A DNA stretch of 64,000 nucleotides, taken from Hornefia butyriciproducens (GTDB lineage: Bacteria > Bacillota > Clostridia > Peptostreptococcales > Anaerovoracaceae). This document shows positions 15,306 to 25,838 of the stretch, in pieces. The stretch is taken from the NCBI RefSeq assembly GCF_009695915.1, contig NZ_VUMZ01000006.1, positions 1 through 64,000 on the forward strand, in the 5' to 3' direction. Position 1 is the first letter of the stretch; each line of letters begins with the position of its first letter. The notes below the pieces were generated by a model that worked only from the letters and a program-made list of their open reading frames with translations, did no database searches and had not been told where the DNA came from. Position numbers and translations under genes: made by a program.

Positions 15306-15872
15306 ATGCGAGTTATAACAGGAGAATATCGTGGAAGAAAGCTGGAAACGCCGACGGGATATGAGATCCGTCCGACCTCTGATAAAGTGAAGGAATCGAT
15401 ATTTAATCTGCTGATGAACGACACCTGGGGACAGGTGTTCTGCGATCTGTTCAGCGGAACGGGAAGCCTCGGTATCGAGGCGCTGTCCCGGGGGGCGAAA
15501 AAGTGCTATTTCTGCGACAGCGCCCGGGAAAGCATACGTCTGACCCGCCGGAACATCGAGCACTGCGGAGCAGAGGAACGGGCTGTAATCCTGCAGGGAG
15601 ATTATCAGCGAACCCTGGATCGGATCCATGAGAAAGTGGACGTCTTTCTGCTGGATCCTCCATACCGGGCGGGACTGTATGAAAAGTGCCTGCTGAAGAT
15701 AGATCGGCTTGATTTATTATCACGAAACGGTATAATAATAACAGAGCACGGCTCCAGAGACGCCATGCCGGAATCGGCGGGCAGACTGAAGCGGATCAGA
15801 GAATGCCGATACGGCAAAACTGTCGTCAGCATTTACCGTTATCCGCAGGAGTCCGTTTCTGAGGAGGAATGA
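15306..15872 (+). CDS. rsmD: 16S rRNA (guanine966-N2)-methyltransferase
   Basis: 188 aa. It begins MRVITGEYRGRKL, typical of RsmD, followed by RPTSDKVKESIFN, an SAM-binding strand FSGTGSLGIEAL, and the catalytic DPPY motif near 119. It methylates N2 of G966 in 16S rRNA during 30S assembly. AGGAGAAAG lies just before the ATG. The stop touches the start of coaD, the very common rsmD-coaD pair. Confidence 0.95.
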   Translation: MRVITGEYRGRKLETPTGYEIRPTSDKVKESIFNLLMNDTWGQVFCDLFSGTGSLGIEALSRGAKKCYFCDSARESIRLTRRNIEHCGAEERAVILQGDYQRTLDRIHEKVDVFLLDPPYRAGLYEKCLLKIDRLDLLSRNGIIITEHGSRDAMPESAGRLKRIRECRYGKTVVSIYRYPQESVSEEE

Positions 15873-16358
15873 ATGAAAAAGGCACTATATACCGGATCCT
15901 TTGATCCGATGACGAACGGCCATCTGGATATTATTACCCGCGCCTCCAGAATGTTCGACGAACTGGTGGTGGGTGTGATCGTAAATCCTGCCAAGCATCC
16001 TTTGTTCACCAAGGAAGAGAGAGTCGCGATGATACGCGAGATCACAGATGAACTGCCGAATGTCACAGTGGATTCCTTCGAGGGGCTGCTTGCAGATTAT
16101 GTAAACAGAAACCGTTTCAACGCAGTGGTTCGCGGATTGCGGGCCACGACGGATTTTGAGTATGAGATACAGATGGCGCAGATGAACGCCAGACTGTTCG
16201 CCCCGGGAATCGAGTCCGTATTTCTGATGACCAGCCCGGAATATTCGTTTATCAGCTCCAGCATGATCAAGGAGGTCGTCTCACTGAACGGATGCGTGGA
16301 AGGACTGGTACCGGAGAAAATCATGGACGAGATTGTCAAGAAGTATGTGAATCAATAG
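15873..16358 (+). CDS. coaD: Pantetheine-phosphate adenylyltransferase
   Basis: 161 aa, the standard length. The nucleotidyltransferase motif GSFDPMTNGHLD is at the N-terminus, RGLRATTDFEYE marks the substrate loop, and SSSMIKEV the ISSS-type motif near the end. It transfers AMP from ATP to 4'-phosphopantetheine, the penultimate step of CoA synthesis. The ribosome site GAGGAGG is inside the end of rsmD. Confidence 0.97.
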   Translation: MKKALYTGSFDPMTNGHLDIITRASRMFDELVVGVIVNPAKHPLFTKEERVAMIREITDELPNVTVDSFEGLLADYVNRNRFNAVVRGLRATTDFEYEIQMAQMNARLFAPGIESVFLMTSPEYSFISSSMIKEVVSLNGCVEGLVPEKIMDEIVKKYVNQ

Positions 16359-16367
16359 GAGGAAGAC

Positions 16368-16919
16368 ATGACAATATTGGATCTGTTAGATGAAATCGAG
16401 GACATTGTGGAAACCGCATCGACGGTTCCGCTGACAAATAAAATCATGGTGGACGGCAACGAGCTGATGGAAATCGTCAAGGAAATTCGCATCAGCCTGC
16501 CGGATGACGTGCAACAGGCCAAATGGGTACGGGATGAGAAGGGACGGATCCTGTCGGAGGCGAAGGAAGAGTATGAGAAGATCATCGTGGAGGCCAGAAA
16601 ACAGGCGGATTATCTCGTCGATGAGCACGACATCACATTGGCCGCACAGAAGAAAGCCGATGCCATCAACAAGGAAGCTCAGGAGTATTCCACGATTCTG
16701 AAGTTGAAGACCTATGATTATCTGGATAAAACCCTGTACGATATGCAGGGAAAATTCGATGAGCTGAACGGAAAGTATCTGAATGAGCTCTTCAATTACA
16801 TGGCCAGAACCTTTGATAATATGGGCGAAGTTCTGCAGCAGAACCGGGATGAGCTGAAGGAGATGGCTGTACGTACCAAAAACGGTGAGGAATGGCTCTA
16901 TGAAGATAAGGATGAGTAG
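16368..16919 (+). CDS. Coiled-coil protein conserved next to coaD in Clostridia
   Basis: 183 aa, highly charged, with no membrane segment. Residues about 45-115 form a long helix with heptad-like spacing (EAKEEYEKIIVEARKQADYL), resembling ATP synthase subunit b or V-type subunit H stalks; such proteins are often labelled ATPase without real ATPase motifs. Neither a Walker motif nor a signal is present. The order coaD - this gene - tmcAL - ackA is recurrent in Clostridia. A scaffold or DivIVA-like structural role is possible but unproven. Confidence 0.75.
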   Translation: MTILDLLDEIEDIVETASTVPLTNKIMVDGNELMEIVKEIRISLPDDVQQAKWVRDEKGRILSEAKEEYEKIIVEARKQADYLVDEHDITLAAQKKADAINKEAQEYSTILKLKTYDYLDKTLYDMQGKFDELNGKYLNELFNYMARTFDNMGEVLQQNRDELKEMAVRTKNGEEWLYEDKDE

Positions 16920-16922
16920 AGC

Positions 16923-18038
16923 ATGAAGGCAATCGGAATTATCGGGGAATATAACCCGTTTCACAACGGACATGCCTATCTCCTGGAAAAGGCCATGAAG
17001 GCGACAGAGGCAAAGGTTTGCGTTTCCGTTATGAGCGGAGATTTTACGCAGCGGGGGACGCCGGCGGTCTACGACAAATGGGATCGGGCACAGACGGCGG
17101 TGCAGAACGGGATCAATGTGGTCTGCGAACTTCCAACCGTTTTCGCGTGCAACAGCGCGGAATATTTCGCCCGCGGCGCGGTGCGGATTCTGGAGGGATT
17201 CGGATGCATCGATTACTTGGCGTTCGGAAGTGAGAGCGGCGATGTTGACGCGTTGAGAAACGCCAGCCGGATCATGGTCAGGAATGAGGTCTATATTGAG
17301 CAGATCGCAAAGGAACTGCTGAAGCACGGGAACTCTTATCCGAAGGCGAGGGCCATGGCTGCCAGGCAGCTCGCGCCGGAACTGGACGAGGCTCTGATCC
17401 GGGAACCGAATAACATTCTGGCTATTGAATATCTGAAGCATATAAAAAATATGCGGCCGGTGACAATCAAGCGCCGCGGAGACAGTTATCACGAGTCCGG
17501 AGCAAAGCAGCGTGAAATCCTGACGGAACAGGATCCGGACCGGTTTGAACATATGGATCAGGCGTATTTCTCTCTCGTAAGCGCCCGCATTCTGCAGTCG
17601 GATAACGAACAGCTCGAGGAGATATTCTCTGCAGGAGAGGGTCTGGGCAACAAACTGAAAAACGAGATCCGTTATGTCAGCTCGACGGAGCAGCTGATCC
17701 AGAGAATCAAGTCGAAGGCATATACAAGAACCCGGATCTCCCGGCTCCTGACACAGGTTCTTCTGGGCATTACAGAAGATACGGTCCGGAACGCGAAGCC
17801 GTATATTCGTCTTCTGGCGCTGGACGATGTCGGAGCGAAATTCATCAAGGAAATGAAAAAAAATGACAGCTGCACCATTCCTGTCATTACCAATATAAAC
17901 CGTGAGAAGGATGACTATCCGGAGATCGCCACTACACTGGCGACGGACATCCTCGCATCAGATATGTATAATATAATAACCAGAAATGATCTCTATGATT
18001 ATTCGGATTATATTAAAGCGCCGTTTATCGGCATATAA
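16923..18038 (+). CDS. tmcAL: tRNA(Met) cytidine acetate ligase (YlbM family)
   Basis: 371 aa. It starts with IGIIGEYNPFHNGH, the nucleotidyltransferase HxGH-type motif, followed by VMSGDFTQRGTPAVYDKWDRA and ELPTVFACNSAEYFARGAV, all diagnostic for the YlbM/TmcAL family. The enzyme uses acetate and ATP to make N4-acetylcytidine at the wobble position of elongator tRNA-Met. The neighbouring acetate kinase also handles acetate, an association seen across Clostridia. Confidence 0.92.
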   Translation: MKAIGIIGEYNPFHNGHAYLLEKAMKATEAKVCVSVMSGDFTQRGTPAVYDKWDRAQTAVQNGINVVCELPTVFACNSAEYFARGAVRILEGFGCIDYLAFGSESGDVDALRNASRIMVRNEVYIEQIAKELLKHGNSYPKARAMAARQLAPELDEALIREPNNILAIEYLKHIKNMRPVTIKRRGDSYHESGAKQREILTEQDPDRFEHMDQAYFSLVSARILQSDNEQLEEIFSAGEGLGNKLKNEIRYVSSTEQLIQRIKSKAYTRTRISRLLTQVLLGITEDTVRNAKPYIRLLALDDVGAKFIKEMKKNDSCTIPVITNINREKDDYPEIATTLATDILASDMYNIITRNDLYDYSDYIKAPFIGI

Positions 18039-18073
18039 AGTTATTTCACCAATTTAAACCAACAGGAGTATTT

Positions 18074-19300
18074 ATGTTAGTTTTAGTTATCAATTGCGGG
18101 AGCTCCTCGCTCAAGTATCAGCTGCTCGATATGAAAAAAGAGAAGCTGATTGCCAAAGGCCTTGTAGAGAGAATCGGAATCGAAGGTTCCGTTATCACTC
18201 ATGAACTTGCCGAAACTGATGACAAATACGTGCTGAAAACACCCATGACGAATCATAAGGAAGCGATTCAGCATGTAATGGACGCGCTGTTAAGCCCGGA
18301 TCACGGTGCACTGAAGTCGCTGGACGAGATCAACGCTGTGGGGCATCGTGTCGTCCATGCCGGAGAGAAATATGCGAATTCCGTCATTATCAATGATTCC
18401 GTCGTGGACGCATTGAAGGAATGTATCGATCTGGCGCCGCTTCATAATCCACCGAATCTCGACGGCATCAAAGCCTGCCGTGAGCTGATTCCCGGCGTAC
18501 CGATGGTGGCGGTATTCGATACTGCGTTCCATCAGACCATGCGGCCGGAGGCATATCTCTATGCGATTCCGTATGAAGCATATGAGGACTACGGCATCCG
18601 TAAATACGGATTCCATGGAACATCTCATAAATATATGGCCAAGGAAGCTGCGGAAATGCTGAACATCGACGTGAATGATCTGAAACTGATCACCTGCCAC
18701 CTCGGAAACGGCGCGTCGGTATCCGCAATCAAGCACGGCCGCAGCATCGACACCTCCATGGGTCTGACGCCGCTGGAGGGACTCGTTATGGGAACGCGCT
18801 GCGGAGACCTTGATCCCACCATTGTATCCATGCTGGCGGAAAAAATGCAGATCGGCCACGAGGAAGTCGTCGAGGTGCTGAACAAAAAATCCGGAGTGCT
18901 GGGTATTTCCGGAATCTCCAGCGACTTCCGGGATCTGGAGAAGGCAATGAACGACGGAAACAAGAGAGCGGAGCTGGCGCTGAAGATATTCGCGCGCAAG
19001 GTTCGATTCTACATCGGAGCCTACATTGCCGAGATGAATGGTGTAGACGCACTTGTTTTCACCGGCGGTATCGGTGAAAACGACGCCTACATGCGGAATC
19101 TCATCTGCAGCAACATGGGCAATCTGGGAATCAAGCTGGATAAGCACAAAAACCAGGCACGCGGAGTACAGGCAATGCTGTCGACAGACGATTCTCCGGT
19201 CAAGGTTATGGTGATCCCGGCGAACGAAGAACTCGTCATTGCAAGAGAAACCAGCGAGCTTGTCAAAAAAAGCCGCGATACTTCGCATAAAAACAGTTGA
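18074..19300 (+). CDS. ackA: Acetate kinase
   Basis: 408 aa, slightly longer than the usual 400 because of a Lys/Ser-rich tail. ASKHA-fold motifs include VINCGSSSLKYQL at the start, the HRVVHAG segment, FDTAFH, YGFHGTSH, and GGIGEN near the C-terminus. It converts acetyl phosphate and ADP to acetate and ATP, the energy-yielding end of fermentative metabolism. No phosphotransacetylase gene is adjacent. AGGAG precedes the ATG. A strong promoter for rpmF overlaps the last codons. Confidence 0.97.
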   Translation: MLVLVINCGSSSLKYQLLDMKKEKLIAKGLVERIGIEGSVITHELAETDDKYVLKTPMTNHKEAIQHVMDALLSPDHGALKSLDEINAVGHRVVHAGEKYANSVIINDSVVDALKECIDLAPLHNPPNLDGIKACRELIPGVPMVAVFDTAFHQTMRPEAYLYAIPYEAYEDYGIRKYGFHGTSHKYMAKEAAEMLNIDVNDLKLITCHLGNGASVSAIKHGRSIDTSMGLTPLEGLVMGTRCGDLDPTIVSMLAEKMQIGHEEVVEVLNKKSGVLGISGISSDFRDLEKAMNDGNKRAELALKIFARKVRFYIGAYIAEMNGVDALVFTGGIGENDAYMRNLICSNMGNLGIKLDKHKNQARGVQAMLSTDDSPVKVMVIPANEELVIARETSELVKKSRDTSHKNS

Positions 19301-19360
19301 CAGATTTTGTTAAAGGATATATACTTTAGAAGTTGACGAAAAAAATATCTTTGATATAAA
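19297..19360 (+). promoter_or_regulatory. Tandem promoters of rpmF
   Basis: P1: TTGACA (19297-19302), 17 bp, TATACT (19320-19325), overlapping the ackA stop codon. P2: TTGACG (19333-19338), 16 bp, TATAAA (19355-19360). Both direct transcription into rpmF, which suits strong expression of a ribosomal protein. Confidence 0.75.
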
Positions 19361-19384
19361 TTTTTGTACGAGGAGGTGTAGACA

Positions 19385-19582
19385 ATGGCAGTTCCAAAGA
19401 GGAAAACATCTAAAGCCAGACGTGATAAGAGAAAATCTGCAAACATGAAGATGACTGCTCCTGGGCTTTCGATTTGTCCCCAGTGTCATCAGCCAAAGCT
19501 TCCGCATAGAGTTTGCCCCAACTGCAACTACTACGATGGTAAGAGCATTCTTAGAGACGACGAAGTAATGGCAGAGGGCTAA
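19385..19582 (+). CDS. rpmF: 50S ribosomal protein L32
   Basis: 65 aa. It begins MAVPKRKTSKARRDKRKS, followed by two CxxC-type pairs (CPQC and CPNC) that bind zinc, so this is the C+ form. GAGGAGGTG lies 6 bases before the ATG. In most relatives a YceD/DUF177 gene precedes rpmF and plsX follows; neither is present here, and rpmF is its own short unit. Confidence 0.96.
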   Translation: MAVPKRKTSKARRDKRKSANMKMTAPGLSICPQCHQPKLPHRVCPNCNYYDGKSILRDDEVMAEG

Positions 19583-19601
19583 TCCTTTTAGCACGAATGT
19601 A

Positions 19602-19628
19602 AAGCAGGCATTTCGGTGCCTGCTTTTT
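19602..19628 (+). terminator. Terminator of rpmF
   Basis: AAGCAGGCA (19602-19610), loop TTTCGG, TGCCTGCTT (19617-19625), then a T run. A 9-bp perfect stem. Confidence 0.92.
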
Positions 19629-19796
19629 ATTGTGCCGGAAAGCTCCGCATCTTGTTCAGCGGCAGCCGCCTGCCGGAGTGAACACAGGGACCTTTTCGGC
19701 AAAGCGCGCGATGCATCCGGGAGAAGAGGATACAACGCGTCTGCGAAAAGAGCGGCAGATGAAAAGGAACGTGCATTTGTGAAAGGGCATGTCCTG

Positions 19797-19825
19797 TTGA
19801 AAATGCCCGGCAGGAATGCTATAAT
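19797..19825 (+). promoter_or_regulatory. Promoter of asd
   Basis: TTGAAA (19797-19802), 17-bp spacer, TATAAT (19820-19825), about 32 bases before the asd start. The preceding 19629-19796 contains no recognisable gene. Confidence 0.75.
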
Positions 19826-19856
19826 GAATAGAATTCACAATGGAGGTCATAAATAG

Positions 19857-20951
19857 ATGAAAAATCTGGATAAAAAACTGAAGGTTGGAATTCTGGGAGG
19901 AACCGGAATGGTAGGACAGCGCTTTGTCTCCCTTCTGGAGAATCATCCCTGGTTCGAGGTGGTTACCATCGCCGCGAGCGCAAGAAGCGCGGGCAGCCGC
20001 TATGAAGATGCGGTGGCCGGAAGATGGAAGATGCAGACGCCGATCCCGGAGGCCGCGAAGGATATTGTCGTGATGGATGTCTCTGATATTGACAATGTTG
20101 CCAGTACCGTTGACTTTGTCTTCAGTGCCGTGGATATGTCAAAGGATGAGATCCGCGCCATTGAGGAAGCTTACGCGAGAACGGAGACTCCGGTAGTATC
20201 CAATAACAGCGCCCACCGCTGGACTCCAGACGTACCGATGGTCATTCCGGAAATCAATGACGAACATTACGACGTCATCGACTTTCAGCGGAGACGTCTC
20301 GGAACGAACCGAGGGTTCATAGCAGTCAAGCCGAACTGCTCCATCCAGGGATATATGCCTGCTCTGGCTGCATGGAAGGAGTTTGAACCGATCGAAGTCA
20401 GCGTCTGCACGTATCAGGCGATTTCCGGTGCCGGAAAAACCTTTGCGGACTGGCCGGAAATGGTGGAGAACATCATTCCGTATATCGGCGGCGAGGAGGA
20501 GAAAAGCGAGAAGGAACCGCTGAAGATCCTCGGTCACATTGAGCACGGTGAGATTGTCAACGCAGAGGCGCCGGTGATTTCCGCGCAATGCGTTCGCGTG
20601 CCGGTGCTGGACGGACATACTGCAGCTGTGTCAATCCGATTCGCGCAGAAACCCTCGAAGGAGGACCTGATCGATCGGCTGGTTCACTTCCGGGGATTTC
20701 CTCAGGAAGCCGATCTGCCCAGCGCGCCGAAACAGTTCATCAAATACATGGAGGAAGAAGATCGTCCTCAGGTCAGACTGGATGTGGATTATGAGAGAGG
20801 CTTCGGGGTTACCATGGGACGGCTCCGGGAGGATAATCTGTTCGATTACAAGTTTATCGGCCTAGCACATAATACAGTGAGAGGCGCCGCGGGAGGAGCT
20901 GTGCTGTCGGCAGAGGCTCTTGTTGAAAAAAATTATATTTCACACAAATAG
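19857..20951 (+). CDS. asd: Aspartate-semialdehyde dehydrogenase (archaeal/fungal-type)
   Basis: 364 aa, the longer form. It shows the nucleotide-binding GGTGMVGQRF at the N-terminus and FVSLLENHPWFE, which is typical of the archaeal and yeast subgroup rather than the E. coli type. The catalytic Cys lies in KPNCSIQG. It reduces aspartyl phosphate to aspartate semialdehyde for the lysine/diaminopimelate, threonine and methionine branches. The start has GGAGG 10 bases upstream. uppP follows 15 bases later, probably in the same transcript. Confidence 0.93.
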   Translation: MKNLDKKLKVGILGGTGMVGQRFVSLLENHPWFEVVTIAASARSAGSRYEDAVAGRWKMQTPIPEAAKDIVVMDVSDIDNVASTVDFVFSAVDMSKDEIRAIEEAYARTETPVVSNNSAHRWTPDVPMVIPEINDEHYDVIDFQRRRLGTNRGFIAVKPNCSIQGYMPALAAWKEFEPIEVSVCTYQAISGAGKTFADWPEMVENIIPYIGGEEEKSEKEPLKILGHIEHGEIVNAEAPVISAQCVRVPVLDGHTAAVSIRFAQKPSKEDLIDRLVHFRGFPQEADLPSAPKQFIKYMEEEDRPQVRLDVDYERGFGVTMGRLREDNLFDYKFIGLAHNTVRGAAGGAVLSAEALVEKNYISHK

Positions 20952-20966
20952 ATTAAGGGGGAAACA

Positions 20967-21803
20967 TTGACTTATTTTGAGGCAATCATATTGGGAGTTG
21001 TACAGGGGCTTGCAGAATTTCTGCCGATCAGCAGCAGCGGACATCTGGCTCTGCTGCAGCATTTCTTCGGCGTGGAGAGCGACCGTGTCCTGATGTTCAC
21101 GGTCATGCTCCATATCGGCACGCTGGTATCCGTATTTGTGATGTACTGGAAGGACATCTGGGCTCTGATTAAAGAACTGTTTCTGATGATCGCGGACCTG
21201 ATCACAGGGAAAGGACTGCGTATCAAAGAGCGTCCCACGCGTAAACTTGGGCTGATGATTATCTGGGCCACGGTTCCCACGACGGTAATGGGGCTGCTGT
21301 TCAACGATTTCTTTGAATCCCTGAACAGCAAGCTCTGGGCCATCGGAATCGGCTGGCTGATCACTGGCTGCATGCTCTATTTTTCGGAAAAGCTCGGGAA
21401 AAGTGTCAAAGACATCGACAAAATGAACTTCCGCAACGGCTTTTTCATCGGTGTGCTGCAGGGTATCGCGATCTGCCCGGGAATTTCCCGTTCCGGATCC
21501 ACTATGGTGGGAGGTCTGATCACCGGTCTGAAACGGGATTTTGCAGTCCGGTTTGCGTTCCTGATTTCGATTCCGTCCATTCTGGGAGCGGCGGTACTGG
21601 AGATTCCGGCGGCAATGAAGGCGTCCTCGGTAGGTCTGGAGATGGGACCGCTGATTGCGGGTGTCGTCGTCTCCGCAGTATGCGGCATTCTGGCCATCAA
21701 GGCAATGATCCGGGTGGTTGTCGACCGGAAACTGAAGTGGTTTGCCTACTATGTCTGGGCTCTGGGAGTATTCACAATTGTGTATAACGTAGTAACGGCC
21801 TAG
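20967..21803 (+). CDS. uppP: Undecaprenyl-diphosphatase (BacA family)
   Basis: 278 aa, with about eight membrane segments. Diagnostic motifs are GLAEFLPISSSGHL near the start and CPGISRSGST in the middle, which carry the catalytic Glu, Ser and Arg residues. It dephosphorylates undecaprenyl pyrophosphate, recycling the lipid carrier of wall synthesis, and can confer bacitracin tolerance. The TTG start at 20967 is supported by AAGGGGG upstream. Confidence 0.95.
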   Translation: MTYFEAIILGVVQGLAEFLPISSSGHLALLQHFFGVESDRVLMFTVMLHIGTLVSVFVMYWKDIWALIKELFLMIADLITGKGLRIKERPTRKLGLMIIWATVPTTVMGLLFNDFFESLNSKLWAIGIGWLITGCMLYFSEKLGKSVKDIDKMNFRNGFFIGVLQGIAICPGISRSGSTMVGGLITGLKRDFAVRFAFLISIPSILGAAVLEIPAAMKASSVGLEMGPLIAGVVVSAVCGILAIKAMIRVVVDRKLKWFAYYVWALGVFTIVYNVVTA

Positions 21804-21830
21804 ACGAGAACAGCAAAGGAAGGGTATGGA

Positions 21831-24515
21831 TTGGCAAACGTAAAGAATAAAAGCAGAAAAAATACAAAGAGCAGCTCAGGAGGAAAGCGCGGTGCAGCTT
21901 CCTCCGGCGGGTCAAAGCGTTCCGTGAACTCTCAGAGTGCGGGAGGGCGGCGGAGAAAAAAGGAAGATACGCCTGAGGAGGCCGCTGCGAGAGCCGATAT
22001 CCGGGGAATGCAGGAGGAGCGGAAACGAAGCCGGCTGATTGATGACATCATATGGGGCATCGTTTATATCGCAGTCGGGGCTTTTATTTTCATTGCCGTG
22101 CAGTTTCAGGCTGCCGGTCAGTTCGGGAATGCGCTGGGCGACATTCTGAAAGGGATTTTCGGTTTAGTCGGCCTGATCCTGCCCTGGTATCTGATTTTAA
22201 TCGGATTCCTCCTGATGCTCCACAAGGCCAGCCATTTCTCGGGGAAATCGCTTCTGGCCTGTATTGTAATGCTTCTGATGTTCTGTCTCCTGAATTCCGG
22301 AAGATTCATCGATGCGGCACATACTGTGATTACACCTTACCAGTTCTTTAATGATGGCGTCAGCCTTACCGGAGGCGGTGTCTTCGGCATGTCCGCAGGC
22401 ACGCTTCTTGTGCGGTGGATCGGCAAGGCCGGACTCTATATTTTTTCCTTTGTCATTGCACTGATCAGTTTACTGTTCCTGGTCAATACGCCGCTGTCCA
22501 ACGCACTGGAATCAGCCAGAGACAGGCGTGAGGAACGTCAGCTTATGCGGGAGCAGTCGCGTCTGTCCGCAGATGAGCCGCAGCCTTCTTCGCGGACGGG
22601 TCAGGCAGGATCCGGACAGGATGTCAGAAACGCGTTGGAAGCCGGAAACGGCGCGGCGGATCCCCCGGCCGGATCGGGCGATATCCGCATCGTCACGCCC
22701 TATGAGGATGCGACAGGAGAGAGAGCAAGGCATTTTGACGGACGGCGGCACGCCGGAAGCAATGTGGTCGATTTTATCCGAAAGGGGGATCCCTTCGGGC
22801 GGGATTCCGATGGCCGTGACACCATGGAGCCTGTGGAAATTGAACGGGGACTTGAAGAAATTCATACGCCTAGAGACGGATATGGTCTAGACGGGGAGAT
22901 TCACAACTCGCAGGAAGCCGGAATTAATACTGAGAATTACGAGGGGCGAAAGGCTTCTGCCAGTGAAATCGCCCGGGGAGCCGCTGAGATCGGCGAGGGA
23001 CTCGGGCTGAGGAACGGTGCTGCGGCGCTGACGAAATCCGTGGACAAAACTCACACAAAAAAATACCGGAAGCCGCCGATTGATCTGCTGGACAAGCCTC
23101 AGACCCCGGATCGCCGGGGGTTGAACGACGATCTGAAGAACAAAGCACGCCTTCTGGAAGAGACTATGCAGAATTTCAATGTCGATGCCAGAGTGGTTCA
23201 GGTTACTCAGGGTCCGGCAATCACCCGATATGAAATACAGCCCAACGTTGGCGTCAAGGTCAGCAAGATCGTCAATCTTGCCGACGATATCGCGCTGAAT
23301 CTCCGGGCGAAGAGTATTCGCATCGAAGCACCTATTCCCGGAAAGGCCGTCGTCGGAATTGAAGTGGAAAACGATAAGATCAATATGGTGCGGCTCCGCG
23401 AAATCATCGATTCCAGAGAATTCCGGAATGCGAAGTCGCGGATTGAATTCGCGGTAGGTAAGGACATCGCCGGAAAGCCCATTGTCGCTGATCTGAAAAG
23501 TATGCCGCATTTATTGATTGCCGGCTCCACAGGCTCCGGAAAGAGCGTCTGCATCAACAGCATCATTACCAGCATCCTGTATAAGGCCAATCCTGATGAG
23601 GTGAAAATGGTTCTGATTGATCCAAAGGTAGTGGAGCTTGGAAATTATAACGGTATTCCGCATCTTCTGATTCCGGTTGTCACTGATCCGTCGAAAGCTG
23701 CGGCGGCCCTGAGCTGGGCTGTTGTGGAGATGACCAATCGCTATAAGATGTTTGCGGAGTCAAATGTGCGGGATCTCGGTTCATATAACCGGAAAATGAA
23801 GGCTGATGGAAATGCGGATATGGTGATGCCTCAGGTGGTGATCATCATCGATGAACTGGCGGATCTGATGATGGCAGCGCCCAACCAGGTTGAGGAATCG
23901 ATCTGCAGGCTGGCACAGATGGCCCGAGCAGCAGGCATGCACCTGATCGTTGCAACGCAAAGACCTTCCGTGGATGTCATCACCGGAGTGATTAAAGCGA
24001 ACATTCCTTCCAGAATCGCCTTTGCAGTTTCTTCGCAGGCTGATTCCAGAACGATTCTGGATCGCGGCGGGGCGGAGCATCTTGTCGGAAAGGGCGATAT
24101 GCTGTTTAATCCGCTGGGCGTAGGCAGTGCCGTGCGCATCCAGGGAACCTTTGTCTCTGACGAAGAGGTGCAGAGAGTGATTGATTTTGTGAAGGCGCAG
24201 TCGGGCGAAGCGGATTACTCCGACGAGGTCATAGATACCATCGAAAGCGGAAACACCATGCTCCCGGATAAAAACGACAACGCTGACGAACTGCTGCCGG
24301 ACGCCATTGAATGTGTAGTCATGCAGGGACAGGCCTCGGTGTCTATGCTTCAGCGGCGGTATCGTATCGGATATAACCGCGCTGCCCGTATCGTCGATGA
24401 AATGGAGGCAAGAGGTATCGTCGGACCACAGGACGGCAGCAGGCCGAGGCAGGTTCTGATGAGTGAGGAAGAATTGGCAGAGTTAAAGGAGAAGACACAG
24501 GAAACAAATCCATGA
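21831..24515 (+). CDS. ftsK: DNA translocase FtsK/SpoIIIE
   Basis: 894 aa. A basic N-terminal tail (1-70) precedes about four membrane segments (72-92, 110-130, 140-155, 198-218), an acidic linker (about 220-400), and the RecA-like motor with Walker [10 protein letters not shown] (about 563-571) and Walker [13 protein letters not shown] winged-helix gamma domain closes the protein. It pumps chromosomal DNA through the closing septum or into a spore. The TTG start has AAGGAAGGG 7 bases upstream. The stop overlaps rimO by ATGA. Confidence 0.95.
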   Translation: MANVKNKSRKNTKSSSGGKRGAASSGGSKRSVNSQSAGGRRRKKEDTPEEAAARADIRGMQEERKRSRLIDDIIWGIVYIAVGAFIFIAVQFQAAGQFGNALGDILKGIFGLVGLILPWYLILIGFLLMLHKASHFSGKSLLACIVMLLMFCLLNSGRFIDAAHTVITPYQFFNDGVSLTGGGVFGMSAGTLLVRWIGKAGLYIFSFVIALISLLFLVNTPLSNALESARDRREERQLMREQSRLSADEPQPSSRTGQAGSGQDVRNALEAGNGAADPPAGSGDIRIVTPYEDATGERARHFDGRRHAGSNVVDFIRKGDPFGRDSDGRDTMEPVEIERGLEEIHTPRDGYGLDGEIHNSQEAGINTENYEGRKASASEIARGAAEIGEGLGLRNGAAALTKSVDKTHTKKYRKPPIDLLDKPQTPDRRGLNDDLKNKARLLEETMQNFNVDARVVQVTQGPAITRYEIQPNVGVKVSKIVNLADDIALNLRAKSIRIEAPIPGKAVVGIEVENDKINMVRLREIIDSREFRNAKSRIEFAVGKDIAGKPIVADLKSMPHLLIAGSTGSGKSVCINSIITSILYKANPDEVKMVLIDPKVVELGNYNGIPHLLIPVVTDPSKAAAALSWAVVEMTNRYKMFAESNVRDLGSYNRKMKADGNADMVMPQVVIIIDELADLMMAAPNQVEESICRLAQMARAAGMHLIVATQRPSVDVITGVIKANIPSRIAFAVSSQADSRTILDRGGAEHLVGKGDMLFNPLGVGSAVRIQGTFVSDEEVQRVIDFVKAQSGEADYSDEVIDTIESGNTMLPDKNDNADELLPDAIECVVMQGQASVSMLQRRYRIGYNRAARIVDEMEARGIVGPQDGSRPRQVLMSEEELAELKEKTQETNP

Positions 24516-25837
24516 AAGTATATTTTGACACCCTGGGATGTCCCAAGAATTTCAACGATTCTGAGATGGCTATGGGAATCCTGGAAGAAAAAGGCTATGA
24601 AATCGCAGAGACGCCGGAGGATGCGGATGTCTTTATCGTAAATACCTGCGGGTTCATCGATGACGCGAAAAAGGAATCTATCAGCGAGATTTTCCGTATG
24701 GCGGAACAAAAAGGAAAGGACAGGAAACTGATCGTTTCAGGCTGCCTTGTACAGCGGTACTCGCAGGAACTTTTTGACGAACTTCCTGAGGTGGACGGAT
24801 TTCTTGGCGTCAACGACTACGACCGTCTTCCTCAGCTTCTGGATCAGATGACAAAACCCGGTTCAGAGCGTTTTGTCGTCAGCAATCCCTGCGACCTGAC
24901 CGCCATCGAACAAGAACAGGAACACCGGCACCTGCCGGAAAATCTGTATACCGCCTACCTGAAAATTGCAGAAGGCTGCGACAATGCGTGTGCCTACTGT
25001 GTTATTCCCAGGATTCGCGGACCTTACAGAAGCAGACGGCCGGAAGCGGTAATGGAAGAGGCCCATCGGCTCGCGGAGGCCGGATGCCGGGAACTGATTC
25101 TTATTGCTCAGGATCTGACCTATTACGGAACTGATCTCCGGGGGAAACCGGCTCTCGCAGAGCTTCTCCGCAGCCTGTGCCGCATCGACGGGATTCAATG
25201 GATCCGTCTGATGTACTGCTATGAGGATCGGATTACAGACGAACTGATTCAGACCATTGCTGAGGAAGAGAAGATCTGTAACTATATCGATATTCCGATC
25301 CAGCATGCCAGTGACCGGATACTTGATCGTATGAACCGGCACTCGACGGAGGCTTCGCTGCGCGGAACCATAGACCGGCTTCGGAATGCGATTCCGGATA
25401 TTCATATCCGTACAACACTGATCGTCGGATTTCCGGGAGAGACCGATGAGGATTTCGATATTCTGTACCGTTTCGCAGAGGATGAACGGTTCGCCAGACT
25501 CGGTGTCTTTCCTTATTCCAGGGAAGACGGTACCGTTGCCGCGGAAATGCCGGATCAGATTCCGGAGGAAATCAAACAGCAGCGGCTTGACAGTATCATG
25601 ATGCGCCAGATGGAAATTTCGCTGGAGAACAACCGGAGCAAGCTTGGGCAGGTTCTGGAGGTGATTGTGGATGAAACTGATGAGGACGGATCCTGTATCG
25701 GACGGACTCGCTATGACGCTCCGGATATCGATAATTCGGTGATTTTCACGCCACTGAGGGAGCATTGTCCTGGAGATATCGTTAATGTGGAGATTTTAGA
25801 GGCCTTTGACTATGATCTGGAGGGCCGGGAGGTTTAA
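24512..25837 (+). CDS. rimO: Ribosomal protein S12 methylthiotransferase RimO
   Basis: 441 aa. Three N-terminal Cys of the MTTase domain (LGCPKN, NTCGF, SGCL) hold one FeS cluster, the radical SAM motif CDNACAYC binds the second, and a TRAM domain follows (about 375-441). It adds a methylthio group to an Asp of ribosomal protein S12. The sequence starts [12 protein letters not shown], typical of RimO rather than MiaB. The gene overlaps ftsK and is followed by pgsA after one base. Confidence 0.94.
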   Translation: MKVYFDTLGCPKNFNDSEMAMGILEEKGYEIAETPEDADVFIVNTCGFIDDAKKESISEIFRMAEQKGKDRKLIVSGCLVQRYSQELFDELPEVDGFLGVNDYDRLPQLLDQMTKPGSERFVVSNPCDLTAIEQEQEHRHLPENLYTAYLKIAEGCDNACAYCVIPRIRGPYRSRRPEAVMEEAHRLAEAGCRELILIAQDLTYYGTDLRGKPALAELLRSLCRIDGIQWIRLMYCYEDRITDELIQTIAEEEKICNYIDIPIQHASDRILDRMNRHSTEASLRGTIDRLRNAIPDIHIRTTLIVGFPGETDEDFDILYRFAEDERFARLGVFPYSREDGTVAAEMPDQIPEEIKQQRLDSIMMRQMEISLENNRSKLGQVLEVIVDETDEDGSCIGRTRYDAPDIDNSVIFTPLREHCPGDIVNVEILEAFDYDLEGREV

Positions 25838-25838
25838 A

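Noticed and set aside
19632-19856. 74-codon frame between rpmF and asd
   Set aside because: It overlaps the asd promoter and ribosome site and starts inside the region after the rpmF terminator; no family recognised.
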